A program made the position numbers and the translations under genes. DNA of 64,000 bases from the NCBI GenBank assembly GCA_002480925.1, contig DLDA01000017.1, positions 5,584 to 69,583 on the forward strand. Reading direction: 5' to 3'. Positions 44,501 to 52,601 of this stretch are shown piece by piece; position 1 is the first letter of the stretch, and each line of letters starts with the position of its first letter. The stretch is from Lachnospiraceae bacterium UBA7784. GTDB taxonomy: Bacteria; Bacillota; Clostridia; Lachnospirales; Lachnospiraceae. Under the pieces are notes generated by a model, which searched no databases, was not told where the DNA came from, and worked only from the letters and a program-made list of their open reading frames with translations.

Positions 44501-45289
44501 ATGTATATATCTTCAAGAAATAATGATATAATAAAACATATCAGAAAAATAAAGACGAACTCAAGGACCAGAAGGAAGGAGGGACTGTTTTTTGCCGAGG
44601 GAAGACGGCTTATATCAGAGACTCCGCCAGAGCTTTTGTCTCAGGTCATCGTGGCAGAGGACTTTAAGCCAAAGGATACTTGGGCTGATAAGAGGCTTGA
44701 GAGACTTCTTAAGGACTTTGACGGGATCGTTACAGTAAGTGATCAGGTCTTTTCAGAGATATCTGAGACAAGCCACAGTCAGGGGATAGCAGCCCTTGTA
44801 AGATGCCCTGTCTATAAGCCGTCTGACCTGCTGGGAGATGTGCCTCTGCTTCTTGTGCTTGAGAATATTCAGGACCCCGGTAATCTGGGGACCATGATAA
44901 GGACCTCGCTTGGAGCCGGAGCGACCGGAATAGTTATGACAGAGGGCTGTGTAGATATCTTTTCTCCTAAGGTGGTGAGAGCCACTATGGGCGCTATCTA
45001 CAGGATGCCCTTCATAGTTGTTCCCGATATCGGCTCACTGTCTGACAAGCTCCCGCAGGGTATCAGGCTTTTTGCTGCATCCCTTAATGGGAAGAGCTCC
45101 TACGACAGCTTTGACTACAGGCAGGGCTGCGGTTTTCTGATCGGTAACGAGGGAAGAGGCTTAAGCGAAAAGGCAGTGGAGGCAGCCGATCAGGAAATGC
45201 TAATCCCTATGGAAGGTGGCCTCGAGTCGCTCAATGCAGCCATGGCTGCTGGAATCCTGCTCTATGAGGCTCACAGACAGAGACAATGA
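44501..45289 (+). CDS. TrmH/SpoU-family RNA 2'-O-methyltransferase
   Basis: A 262-residue knotted-fold RNA methyltransferase. The N-terminal substrate-binding domain includes RTRRKEGLFFAEGRRLI. The SPOUT motifs are LVLENIQDPGNLGTMIRT (motif 1), FLIGNEGRGLS (motif 2) and IPMEGGLESLNAAMAAGILLYE (motif 3). The target RNA is not predictable. It overlaps the following small gene by four bases. Confidence 0.92.
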   Translation: MYISSRNNDIIKHIRKIKTNSRTRRKEGLFFAEGRRLISETPPELLSQVIVAEDFKPKDTWADKRLERLLKDFDGIVTVSDQVFSEISETSHSQGIAALVRCPVYKPSDLLGDVPLLLVLENIQDPGNLGTMIRTSLGAGATGIVMTEGCVDIFSPKVVRATMGAIYRMPFIVVPDIGSLSDKLPQGIRLFAASLNGKSSYDSFDYRQGCGFLIGNEGRGLSEKAVEAADQEMLIPMEGGLESLNAAMAAGILLYEAHRQRQ

Positions 45290-45549
45290 AGATATGGTAT
45301 AAGCTTGTCAGGAATAATCACATGATAAAGGATACGACAGTCTGTGATGATTCGACTGACACAAGGACACATAAGATAATGCGCGGGACCGAGGAGGCCT
45401 GCCACAGGCTTGATACGGGAATCCCGATCTGGCTTGATGTAAATATAAGAGAATTCAAACGATTCGCAAGGACCCGTTTCACAAAGGATTCCTTTGTTGA
45501 GGGGCTTGATGCGGATTATCTTGAGATTGAGGTTATAGAGGAGGATTAG
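45286..45549 (+). CDS. Conserved-looking small protein of unknown function
   Basis: An 87-residue soluble protein with a strand-rich N terminus (MKIWYKLVRNN) and an acidic C terminus (VIEED). Its ATG overlaps the SpoU methyltransferase stop by four bases and the alarmone synthetase gene follows after 26 bases, so it is probably an operon member. I do not recognise a family. Confidence 0.65.
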   Translation: MKIWYKLVRNNHMIKDTTVCDDSTDTRTHKIMRGTEEACHRLDTGIPIWLDVNIREFKRFARTRFTKDSFVEGLDADYLEIEVIEED

Positions 45550-45575
45550 GATCCTCCCCTGCAAGGAGAGTTATT

Positions 45576-46280
45576 ATGGATCAGGTAGAATATGTCCGTG
45601 AGCTGGCCGGCCACAAGGAGATCGACACATGGATGAGGACAATGCTTCTCTACAATTCTGCGATCAAGGAGATCGGCACCAAGATAGATATTCTGAATGA
45701 AGAGTTTCAGGAGACTCACCGTTATAATCCGATCGAATATGTAAAGAGCAGGGTCAAGTCGCCGGAGAGCATAGCAAAAAAGCTCAGGAGATACGGCTTC
45801 GAGGATGATATCTTAAATATGGTGACTCACTGCAATGATATAGCAGGGACAAGGATAGTATGCTCCTTTACCTCGGATATATACAGGCTGGCCGATATGA
45901 TAGGCCGTCAGTCTGATATCAATGTGATCTCGATAAAGGACTATATCAAGCATCCCAAGATAAGCGGCTACAAGAGCTACCATATGATAGTAAGCATTCC
46001 GATTTTTCTGTCGGATGCAGTGGTTGACACAAGGGTAGAGATCCAGATAAGAACCATGGCCATGGATTTCTGGGCCAGCCTAGAGCATAAGATCTACTAC
46101 AAATTCGAGGGTCAGGCTCCTGACTATATAAGCCGGGATCTGAGAGAATGCTCTAAGATCGTCTCTATGCTTGATGCCAAGATGCTCTCGCTTAATGAAG
46201 CTGTCATAAAGGCCAAGAAGGAGCAGGATGCAAGTTTTATGTCCACAGATGATGATCTGCCTGCAGTAAGGGAGGGCTGA
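45576..46280 (+). CDS. Small alarmone synthetase (GTP pyrophosphokinase, RelQ/YjbM-like)
   Basis: A single-domain (p)ppGpp synthetase of 234 residues, without hydrolase or regulatory domains. The RelA/SpoT fold shows RVKSPESIAKKL, NDIAGTRIVCSF, ISGYKSYHMIV and VEIQIRTMAMDFWASLEHKIYYK, with the catalytic Glu in the last segment. AAGGAGAG precedes the ATG. The carbonic anhydrase-like gene begins immediately after its stop. Confidence 0.93.
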   Translation: MDQVEYVRELAGHKEIDTWMRTMLLYNSAIKEIGTKIDILNEEFQETHRYNPIEYVKSRVKSPESIAKKLRRYGFEDDILNMVTHCNDIAGTRIVCSFTSDIYRLADMIGRQSDINVISIKDYIKHPKISGYKSYHMIVSIPIFLSDAVVDTRVEIQIRTMAMDFWASLEHKIYYKFEGQAPDYISRDLRECSKIVSMLDAKMLSLNEAVIKAKKEQDASFMSTDDDLPAVREG

Positions 46281-46760
46281 ATGGATATTGATGAATCTGT
46301 ATATATAGGTCCGGGTGCATTCATAAGCGATGATGTGACCCTTAGGGAAAATGTCTCTGTCTTTCCAAATGCGGTAATACGCGGAGATGAGGGGGCTATA
46401 TTTGTTGACCGTGATACTAACATTCAGGACTGTGCTGTTCTTCATTGCGGCGACGGCTATACCGTTCATGTAGGAAGGGGAGTGACCATAGGTCACTCTG
46501 CCATTGTACATGGAAGCACAGTAGGCGATGACTCGCTTATAGGCATGGGTGCCATACTTCTGAACGGTGCTAAGGTAGGCTCATGTTGCATAATAGGCGC
46601 CGGTTCCCTTGTGACCGGTAAGATGGAGATCCCTGATGGCTACATGGCTTTCGGAAATCCGTGCCGTCTTATAAGGAAGCTTACTCCTGAAGAGATAGAG
46701 GGCAACAGAAAAAATGCCAGACTCTATGTGGAGCTGGCACGCGAAAAGCGCGGCCTGTAG
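46281..46760 (+). CDS. Gamma carbonic anhydrase-like hexapeptide protein
   Basis: A 159-residue left-handed beta-helix built of hexapeptide repeats. The three candidate metal histidines lie in VLHCGDG and TIGHSAIVHG, as in gamma carbonic anhydrases of the YrdA/CaiE group. Activity is often unproven in this group. The end has a helical cap. It abuts the alarmone synthetase stop. Confidence 0.88.
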   Translation: MDIDESVYIGPGAFISDDVTLRENVSVFPNAVIRGDEGAIFVDRDTNIQDCAVLHCGDGYTVHVGRGVTIGHSAIVHGSTVGDDSLIGMGAILLNGAKVGSCCIIGAGSLVTGKMEIPDGYMAFGNPCRLIRKLTPEEIEGNRKNARLYVELAREKRGL

Positions 46761-46787
46761 GACGATTCTCCTCCGACATTCGATTAT

Positions 46788-46940
46788 ATGATTTACAAGT
46801 TAATAAAGGGGCGCCTTGTCTTTATTAGAGACGAGAGTGGTTTTGACAGCCGCCATAATACTCTTTTCCTCCATAACTGGAAATGGTATGATTACTATAT
46901 GCCAGTCGCAATCCTCTTCGTCCTGGGCTTTATAGGATAA
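46788..46940 (+). CDS. Possible 50-residue peptide with C-terminal hydrophobic segment
   Basis: A short frame ending in a hydrophobic run (MPVAILFVLGFIG) after a charged, aromatic region (HNWKWYDYY). There is no ribosome binding site before the ATG and no clear promoter. Its reality is doubtful; it is listed because it fills the 280-bp gap before tRNA-Gly. Confidence 0.25.
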   Translation: MIYKLIKGRLVFIRDESGFDSRHNTLFLHNWKWYDYYMPVAILFVLGFIG

Positions 46941-46968
46941 GGAAAATCGAAAAAAATAAAAAAAGTGC

Positions 46969-46997
46969 TTGACATCATATATAAAGTCTAGTATACT
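46969..46997 (+). promoter_or_regulatory. Promoter of tRNA-Gly
   Basis: A near-consensus TTGACA (46969-46974), 17-bp spacer and TATACT (46992-46997). A leader hairpin (TGTCGC/GCGACA) lies between it and the tRNA. Confidence 0.85.
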
Positions 46998-47040
46998 ATC
47001 CATTGTCGCGAGTGATCAAACAGCAAGCGACAGGATATAT

Positions 47041-47113
47041 GCGATGGTGGCGTAGTTGGTAACGCGCGACCTTGCCAAGGTCGAGACCGCGGGTTCGAGT
47101 CCCGTCCATCGCT
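47041..47113 (+). tRNA. tRNA-Gly (anticodon GCC)
   Basis: Acceptor GCGATGG/CCATCGC, discriminator T, loop TTGCCAA giving anticodon GCC, T-loop TTCGAGT; 73 bases. Complements the TCC isoacceptor at 668-738. Confidence 0.95.
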
Positions 47114-47122
47114 CTTTTCAGG

Positions 47123-47147
47123 GGCTGCCGGAATGGCAGTCTTTTTT
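47123..47147 (+). terminator. Terminator after tRNA-Gly
   Basis: Seven-base-pair stem GGCTGCC/GGCAGTC (one G-T pair), a five-base loop and six T residues. Confidence 0.8.
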
Positions 47148-47181
47148 GTGTCTATCAACCTTTTGCAACTAGAACATCTTC

Positions 47182-47210
47182 TTGCAATATGCATCGTAAC
47201 ATGAGATAAT
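47182..47210 (+). promoter_or_regulatory. Promoter of the YjfB-like gene
   Basis: TTGCAA (47182-47187), a 17-bp spacer and GATAAT (47205-47210). Confidence 0.6.
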
Positions 47211-47239
47211 AGTGATATAGATTTATTGGAGGTGACCAT

Positions 47240-47458
47240 ATGGATACTATGGATATAGCTTCATTATCAATGGGCCTTAGCCAGTCGAGGACTATGGGCC
47301 AGGTAGGTACCCTGATGCTTGCCAAGTCACTCGATACCCAGAAGGATCTGGCGATGGGAGAGGTCGGCATGATAGAACAGGCGCCGGCTCCTTCGAGGCC
47401 GGCAATGGAGAGATCGGTGAATCCTTCAGTCGGAGGGAATGTAGATCTCTATCTGTAA
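47240..47458 (+). CDS. YjfB-like putative motility protein
   Basis: A 72-residue protein whose start (MDTMDIASLSMGLSQSRT) and internal LMLAKSLDTQKDLAMG fit the YjfB family, associated with motility in Firmicutes; the function is unproven. The promoter looks like a vegetative rather than a flagellar sigma site, and no flagellar gene is near. GGAGGTGA lies just upstream of the ATG, and a strong terminator follows. Confidence 0.7.
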   Translation: MDTMDIASLSMGLSQSRTMGQVGTLMLAKSLDTQKDLAMGEVGMIEQAPAPSRPAMERSVNPSVGGNVDLYL

Positions 47459-47476
47459 CATAGGAGACAGGGTGAG

Positions 47477-47504
47477 CAGGAGACCATGAGTCTCCTGTTT
47501 TTTT
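47477..47504 (+). terminator. Terminator after the YjfB-like gene
   Basis: Perfect 8-bp stem CAGGAGAC/GTCTCCTG, loop CATGA, seven T residues. Confidence 0.85.
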
Positions 47505-47564
47505 AAGCCCTTTATTTTTTTGCAGTAATTTGGTAGAATAAGTAGATTATTGAAAGGATAAGCT

Positions 47565-48521
47565 ATGAGCCAGGCAGACAGGATCTTTAGAGCGATGTGC
47601 AGGGATATAATAGATCACGGCACAGATACAAGGGGACAGGCGGTGCGTCCGCACTGGCCGGATGGAGAAGCAGCATATACGATAAAGCAGTTCGGTATCG
47701 TGAACAGATATGACCTGAGAGAGGAATTCCCAGCCCTTACATTCAGGCGCACAGCTATAAAGAGCGCGACAGACGAGATCCTCTGGATCTGGCAGAAGAA
47801 GTCTAATAATATAAAGGATCTCCACTCTCATATCTGGGATGAATGGGCGGGTAATGACGGAAGCATAGGAAAGGCCTACGGATATCAGTTGGCGAGGAAA
47901 TACTGCTGGAAGGATATCACAGAGGAGGGTCTTATCAGGGTATATGGAAGCGCAGATGTGCCGATTGTTGGAGAGGGCGACCATATAGCAGCGCAGACCC
48001 ATGTGGTATACAATTCTGACAGACAGATGTATATGATGGATCAGGTGGATAAGGTTCTCTATGATCTGAAGACCCATCCTTTCTCGAGAAGGATAATGAC
48101 GAATCTGTATGATTTCTGTGACCTTCCGGAGATGAATCTCTATCCATGCGCTTACAGCGCTACCTTTAATGTGACAGAGGAGAAAGATGGTCTGGTTCTT
48201 AATATGGTCCTGAACCAACGCTCACAGGATACGCTTACAGCAAACAACTGGAATGTATGTCAGTATGCAGTGCTTTTGTCTATGATAGCAAGGGATGTGG
48301 GAATGAAGCCCGGGGTCCTTCTCCATGTGATAGCGGATGCCCATATCTATGACAGGCATGTGCCTCTTGTGGAGGAGCTTATATCAAGAGAAGAGCATCC
48401 GGCTCCATCCTTCTGGCTTAATCCTGACAAGAAGGATTTCTACTCCTTTACCAGAGATGATGTAAGGCTTGATGATTATGTGACAGGAGAACAGATAAAG
48501 GATATACCGGTGGCAATCTGA
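47565..48521 (+). CDS. thyA: Thymidylate synthase (ThyA type)
   Basis: Methylates dUMP to dTMP using methylenetetrahydrofolate; the dihydrofolate it releases is recycled by the next gene. The 318-residue protein keeps the catalytic Cys (LYPCAYSATFNV), the NQRSQDTL arginine region and DAHIYDRH. Several positions differ from classic ThyA (for example NNWNVCQY in place of the usual PFNIASY), so it is a divergent branch. AAAGGATAAG precedes the ATG. Confidence 0.9.
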   Translation: MSQADRIFRAMCRDIIDHGTDTRGQAVRPHWPDGEAAYTIKQFGIVNRYDLREEFPALTFRRTAIKSATDEILWIWQKKSNNIKDLHSHIWDEWAGNDGSIGKAYGYQLARKYCWKDITEEGLIRVYGSADVPIVGEGDHIAAQTHVVYNSDRQMYMMDQVDKVLYDLKTHPFSRRIMTNLYDFCDLPEMNLYPCAYSATFNVTEEKDGLVLNMVLNQRSQDTLTANNWNVCQYAVLLSMIARDVGMKPGVLLHVIADAHIYDRHVPLVEELISREEHPAPSFWLNPDKKDFYSFTRDDVRLDDYVTGEQIKDIPVAI

Positions 48522-48537
48522 ACCGGAAGGAGAAGAT

Positions 48538-49059
48538 ATGATAGCAATCGCAGCCGTTGACAGGAACTGGGGTATAGGATATAAGGGAAAACTACTAACC
48601 AGTATACCCAATGATATGAAGCTTTTTCGGAACGAGACAAAGGGAAATGTGATAATATGCGGGCGAAAGACCCTTGAGAGCTTTCCTGGTGGAAGGCCTC
48701 TGCCGGGACGAGTCAATATAGTGCTTACCTCCTTCCCCGGATACAGAAGCGGTGACGCTGTTGTCGTACATGATATGGACGAGCTTTTTGCGAAAATAAA
48801 GGATTATCCTGATAAAAATATATATGTTGCAGGCGGGGCATCGGTCTATTCAGAGCTTCTGCCATATTGTGAAAAGGCGCTTATCACGAGGATAGACTTC
48901 TCCTTTGACGCGGATACCTACTTCCCGGATCTTGATAAGGAGGAGGGCTGGAGGCTTGATGGCCTAAGCGAGGAGGAGACCTACTTTGATCTGTGCTACA
49001 CGTTTACAGAATACAGGAATGAGAAAGTAAAGAAATGGACATCACAGGAAGAAAACTGA
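48538..49059 (+). CDS. folA: Dihydrofolate reductase
   Basis: Reduces dihydrofolate to tetrahydrofolate, partner of thyA 16 bases upstream. The 173-residue enzyme begins MIAIAAVDRNWGIGYKGKL, followed by the acidic active-site helix IPNDMKLFRNET and ICGRKTLESFPGGRPLPGR for NADPH binding. AAGGAGAAG precedes the ATG. Its 3' end overlaps ilvB by 25 bases. Confidence 0.96.
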   Translation: MIAIAAVDRNWGIGYKGKLLTSIPNDMKLFRNETKGNVIICGRKTLESFPGGRPLPGRVNIVLTSFPGYRSGDAVVVHDMDELFAKIKDYPDKNIYVAGGASVYSELLPYCEKALITRIDFSFDADTYFPDLDKEEGWRLDGLSEEETYFDLCYTFTEYRNEKVKKWTSQEEN

Positions 49060-50765
49060 TAGTAAAGGCTCTTGCAGAGGAAGGCGTTGATACCGTTTTT
49101 GCATATCCCGGAGGGATGATCACGGATATAGTAGACGAGCTTTACAAGCAGGAGGACAAGTTCCGGCTTATCCTGCCGCGCCATGAGCAGGCTCTTGTCC
49201 ATGAGGCAGAGGGCTATGCCAGAGCGACTGGTAAGCCGGCGGTATGTCTGGTTACAAGTGGCCCTGGAGCCACTAATGCGATCACCGGCATAGCAGATGC
49301 ACATTATGACAGCATTCCTCTTGTTGTGATCACAGGACAGGTGGCCCAGCCTCTGATAGGAAACGATGCCTTCCAGGAGGTCGACATAGTCGGAATGACA
49401 AGAAGCATAGTAAAGTACGGTGTGACCGTCCGTGACAGGAAGGAACTTGGCCGTATACTGAAGATGGCTTTTTATATAGCTGCAAGCGGTAAGCCGGGGC
49501 CGGTGCTTATAGATATACCTAAGGATATACAGCAGAAGTCAGGCCCTGAGGAATATCCATCACATGTCGATATCAGAGGCTATAAGCCTAATACATCTGT
49601 CCATATAGGACAGCTGAAGCGGGCATACAAGACTCTTCGGAATGCGAAAAAGCCTCTGATCCTGGCTGGTGGCGGTATCCATATTTCGGGAGCAGAGAAG
49701 CTTCTTACTGATTTTGCCAGAAGGATGAGGGTGCCTGTAGTCACCACAGTGATGGGTAAGGGATCCATGCCTGAGGATGATCCGCTATATGTCGGAAACT
49801 CAGGAATGCATGGCAGATATGCTGCAAATATGGCAGAGATGGAATGTGATCTGCTCTTTTCCATAGGTACCCGTTTCAATGACAGGATCACCGGGGACCT
49901 GAATGAATTTGCGCCAAAAGCAAAGATCGTACATGTGGATATCGATACTGCCTCTATCTCGAGAAATGTAGTAGTGGATGTGCCTGTGGTATCTGACGCT
50001 TCTCTTGCCCTTACTCATCTGCTTGAATGGGCAGAACCCCTTGATACGGCTGACTGGCAGGCTCAGATAGCAGGCTGGCAGAAGGAGTATCCTCTTTCGG
50101 TAAAGGTAAAGGAGGGCCTGAATCCCCAGGTCATAATGGAAGATATAGCAGATGTGTTCGGTGAGGCCACATATGTAGCCGATGTGGGACAGCATCAGAT
50201 GTGGGCCACACAGTTTTTGAAGCTTGTCGGGAATTCAAGGCTTTTTACCTCGGGAGGTCTGGGGACAATGGGATTCGGTTTTCCTGCATCCCTTGGCGCT
50301 AAGGCTGCGGATCCTGACAGGGCAGTCGTATGCATAACAGGTGACGGAGGCTTTCAGATGAATATGCAGGAGCTTGCGACATCGGTATGCGATGATATAC
50401 CGGTGACCATATGTCTGATGAATAACAGATATCTGGGAATGGTGCGTCAGCAGCAGCAGTATTTCTACGGCAAGCGCTATGAGCTCACATATCTTGGAAA
50501 AAGAGACAGGAATGTCCTCCATCCGGATAGATTTGAGAACATGGATCCGTTTTATGCCCCTGACTATATAAAGCTTGCGGCTTCATATGGAATAGATGGC
50601 ATGAGGGTAAGCCGTGAGGAGGACATAATAAAGGCTCTTCAGGCCGCGTCAGCAGCTCAGAAGAATGGACATTCATATCTGGTTGAATTTGAGATATCAC
50701 CGGAGGATGTCGTGCTTCCTATGGTAAAGGGCGGAATGGCAAACTCTGATATGATATTAAGGTGA
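49035..50765 (+). CDS. ilvB: Acetolactate synthase, large (catalytic) subunit
   Basis: A thiamine-diphosphate enzyme making acetolactate for branched-chain amino acids. At 576 residues it is full length. The catalytic Glu region is LPRHEQALVHEAEGYARATG, and the ThDP motif runs from GDGGFQMNMQEL to NNRYLGMVRQQQ. The start lies inside the dihydrofolate reductase gene. The regulatory subunit gene follows with overlapping ends. Confidence 0.96.
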   Translation: MDITGRKLIVKALAEEGVDTVFAYPGGMITDIVDELYKQEDKFRLILPRHEQALVHEAEGYARATGKPAVCLVTSGPGATNAITGIADAHYDSIPLVVITGQVAQPLIGNDAFQEVDIVGMTRSIVKYGVTVRDRKELGRILKMAFYIAASGKPGPVLIDIPKDIQQKSGPEEYPSHVDIRGYKPNTSVHIGQLKRAYKTLRNAKKPLILAGGGIHISGAEKLLTDFARRMRVPVVTTVMGKGSMPEDDPLYVGNSGMHGRYAANMAEMECDLLFSIGTRFNDRITGDLNEFAPKAKIVHVDIDTASISRNVVVDVPVVSDASLALTHLLEWAEPLDTADWQAQIAGWQKEYPLSVKVKEGLNPQVIMEDIADVFGEATYVADVGQHQMWATQFLKLVGNSRLFTSGGLGTMGFGFPASLGAKAADPDRAVVCITGDGGFQMNMQELATSVCDDIPVTICLMNNRYLGMVRQQQQYFYGKRYELTYLGKRDRNVLHPDRFENMDPFYAPDYIKLAASYGIDGMRVSREEDIIKALQAASAAQKNGHSYLVEFEISPEDVVLPMVKGGMANSDMILR

Positions 50766-50770
50766 TCGTG

Positions 50771-51268
50771 ATGAAAAACAGATGGATTGCATTATATGTG
50801 GAAAATGAGGTCGGAGTCCTTGCAAAGGTGTCGGGTCTGTTTTCGGGAAAGAGCTATAATCTGCAGAGTCTTACAGTAGGGACAACAGAGCATGATGACG
50901 TCTCCAGGATGACTATAAGTGTAGAGGCCGATGATGTGACCTTTGAGCAGATAAAGAAGCAGCTCAATTCGATGGTAGAGGTAATAAAGGTAATGGACCT
51001 TACCGATGTTCCTATCCACAGCAAGGAGATCCTCTATGCCAAGATAGCAGGTATAGATTCAGAGGGTAAGGATGAGGCCTTCCGTATAGCCCAGGCTTTC
51101 AGGATCAGGGTGATAGATATAGGAAAGGATTCACTGCTGCTCGAAAGCGCTCTTACAGAGCGAAGAAACAATGAGCTGGTAGCCCTGCTTAAGAAGACCT
51201 ACCGCCGGATAGAGGTCGTACGAGGCGGAGCAGTCGCAATAGAGAGTATAAGCACAAGCTGTAGATGA
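50771..51268 (+). CDS. ilvN: Acetolactate synthase, small (regulatory) subunit
   Basis: A 165-residue ACT-domain regulator giving valine feedback control. The N-terminal ACT domain is IALYVENEVGVLAKVSGLFS followed by YNLQSLTVGTTE. The ATG at 50771 has AAGGTG six bases upstream; a GTG at 50762 is possible. No terminator was seen after it; the following 270 bases are repeats. Confidence 0.94.
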   Translation: MKNRWIALYVENEVGVLAKVSGLFSGKSYNLQSLTVGTTEHDDVSRMTISVEADDVTFEQIKKQLNSMVEVIKVMDLTDVPIHSKEILYAKIAGIDSEGKDEAFRIAQAFRIRVIDIGKDSLLLESALTERRNNELVALLKKTYRRIEVVRGGAVAIESISTSCR

Positions 51269-51272
51269 CCGA

Positions 51273-51360
51273 AAGCCTGTAGGCGAGAGCAAGCCGAAGG
51301 CGCAGCTCAAGCCACAGGCGAGGTCGTTCTGTGAGATTAGCGAAAGCAAGCCGTAGGCGA
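51273..51360. repeat. Four copies of a GCC-GGC palindromic repeat
   Basis: AAGCC-N3/4-AGGCG occurs at 51273-51285, 51291-51302, 51309-51320 and 51348-51359. Each copy is a small GCC...GGC palindrome, so the array could form successive RNA hairpins after ilvN. No protein-coding signal is seen here. Confidence 0.65.
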
Positions 51361-51365
51361 AGCTT

Positions 51366-51509
51366 GAGCTTAGCGAGCAGAACTTCCTTATAAGCGAAGG
51401 TCGAACCTAGCGAAGAGAACTTCCTTAGCAAAATAGGTGTGAGGTCCGAGGTCAGAGGTGTGAGGCCGAAAGCATAGAGATAAAGACGAGCTTAGCGAAA
51501 AGAACTTCC
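51366..51509. repeat. Three copies of a 22-bp repeat ending GAACTTCC
   Basis: GA-C-TAGCGA-AGAACTTCC-type units occur at 51366-51387, 51403-51424 and 51488-51509, identical at about 18 of 22 positions. The first two are spaced 37 bases apart. The spacing and the lack of cas genes argue against CRISPR. Confidence 0.65.
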
Positions 51510-51536
51510 ATGATTCATATACGATAGGACACGATA

Positions 51537-52571
51537 ATGATAAACTTTTTTAAAGAACACAAAGACAGATGGCTTGCCTCCCTGATCGTTCTTATCCTTC
51601 TTATAGTATGCTTTGCAAACGCAGACAGCGGAGAGATAAGAGAGGCAGCTATTACAGATTCAAAGCATTACAAGCCGACAGCAGAGTGGATGAGAGATAT
51701 AGCTGATGATACCTATCTTTCATCGATTTCTATTCCTGGGACACATGATAGCGCGGCCAGATATGTATTTCCTGGATATTCGCTCAGGACACAGAAAATG
51801 ACTATTGCCGACCAGCTGACTAGCGGATACAGATACCTGGACATAAGGCTTGCTATCGAGAATACCAGAGAGGGCAAAAGGCTTGGATTTGTGCATAATC
51901 TGGGAAAATGCCGTAAGTCAAAGTTCATCTTTTCAAAGCAGATATATCTTGACGAGGTTCTTGATCAGATATATGCCTTCCTGAAGGCGCATCCGTCAGA
52001 AACAGTCCTGTTCTGCGTAAAGGATGAGAACAGCAATGATAAGGCAGACGAGTTTGAAAGGCTTCTATTTAATGAGATAGACAAGAAACCGTCAGACTGG
52101 TATCTCGATGATACTATACCGAAGCTCTCTTCAGTTCGGGGCAGGATAGTGCTTTTAAGGCGTTTCAGTAATCCGCTGGCCAAAAGTGCCGGGCTTGATT
52201 TCAGCTGGGAGGATCAGGGAAGCAGCCAGGTCGTGGACCTGCCATATGTGAACTATCCGATAGGAGATAATGCGACGCTCTGGGTACAGGACAGATACAG
52301 ATATACTGTTGCAGAGAAGGAGGACGCCTTTATCGATATGCTTGAGAATGTACAGCCGGATGATTCTACATTTACTCTGAATTTCCTTTCTACAACGAAT
52401 GGAAGCGGAATATCGCATCCGGCCTCCTATGCATCACTACTAAACGAAAAGCTCATGGGGATCGATCTGCATCCGAACACAAGCTACGGGATCATAGTCG
52501 TGGATTTCGGGACCAGACAGCTAGCACAGCATATCTACATGACAAACTACAAGACAGCAAACCAGCAATAA
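51537..52571 (+). CDS. Phosphatidylinositol-specific phospholipase C-like protein
   Basis: A 344-residue protein with an N-terminal membrane anchor or signal (SLIVLILLIVCFANA, residues ~15-30). The PI-PLC X domain shows the first catalytic His in IPGTHDSAARY and the second in GFVHNLG, with YRYLDIRL between. Probably acts on phosphoinositides or glycolipids outside the cell; bacterial substrates vary. It follows the repeat region and has no clear ribosome site beyond weak purines. Confidence 0.85.
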   Translation: MINFFKEHKDRWLASLIVLILLIVCFANADSGEIREAAITDSKHYKPTAEWMRDIADDTYLSSISIPGTHDSAARYVFPGYSLRTQKMTIADQLTSGYRYLDIRLAIENTREGKRLGFVHNLGKCRKSKFIFSKQIYLDEVLDQIYAFLKAHPSETVLFCVKDENSNDKADEFERLLFNEIDKKPSDWYLDDTIPKLSSVRGRIVLLRRFSNPLAKSAGLDFSWEDQGSSQVVDLPYVNYPIGDNATLWVQDRYRYTVAEKEDAFIDMLENVQPDDSTFTLNFLSTTNGSGISHPASYASLLNEKLMGIDLHPNTSYGIIVVDFGTRQLAQHIYMTNYKTANQQ

Positions 52572-52575
52572 GGAT

Positions 52576-52598
52576 CTGATGGCTCAATCGGCCATCAG
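52576..52598 (+). promoter_or_regulatory. Stem-loop at the translation start of the DUF4317 gene
   Basis: A perfect 8-bp stem CTGATGGC/GCCATCAG with a 7-base loop ends three bases before the ATG at 52602 and no T run follows. No ribosome site is visible between it and that start codon. Confidence 0.5.
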
Positions 52599-52601
52599 CA
52601 G

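Noticed and set aside
51189-51431. Minus-strand 80-codon frame rich in Leu and Arg
   Set aside because: It is a translation of the GCC-GGC repeats and overlaps the ilvN end; no ribosome site.
51273-51509. CRISPR array
   Set aside because: The repeats are short, degenerate and unevenly spaced, with no unique spacers of constant length and no cas genes.
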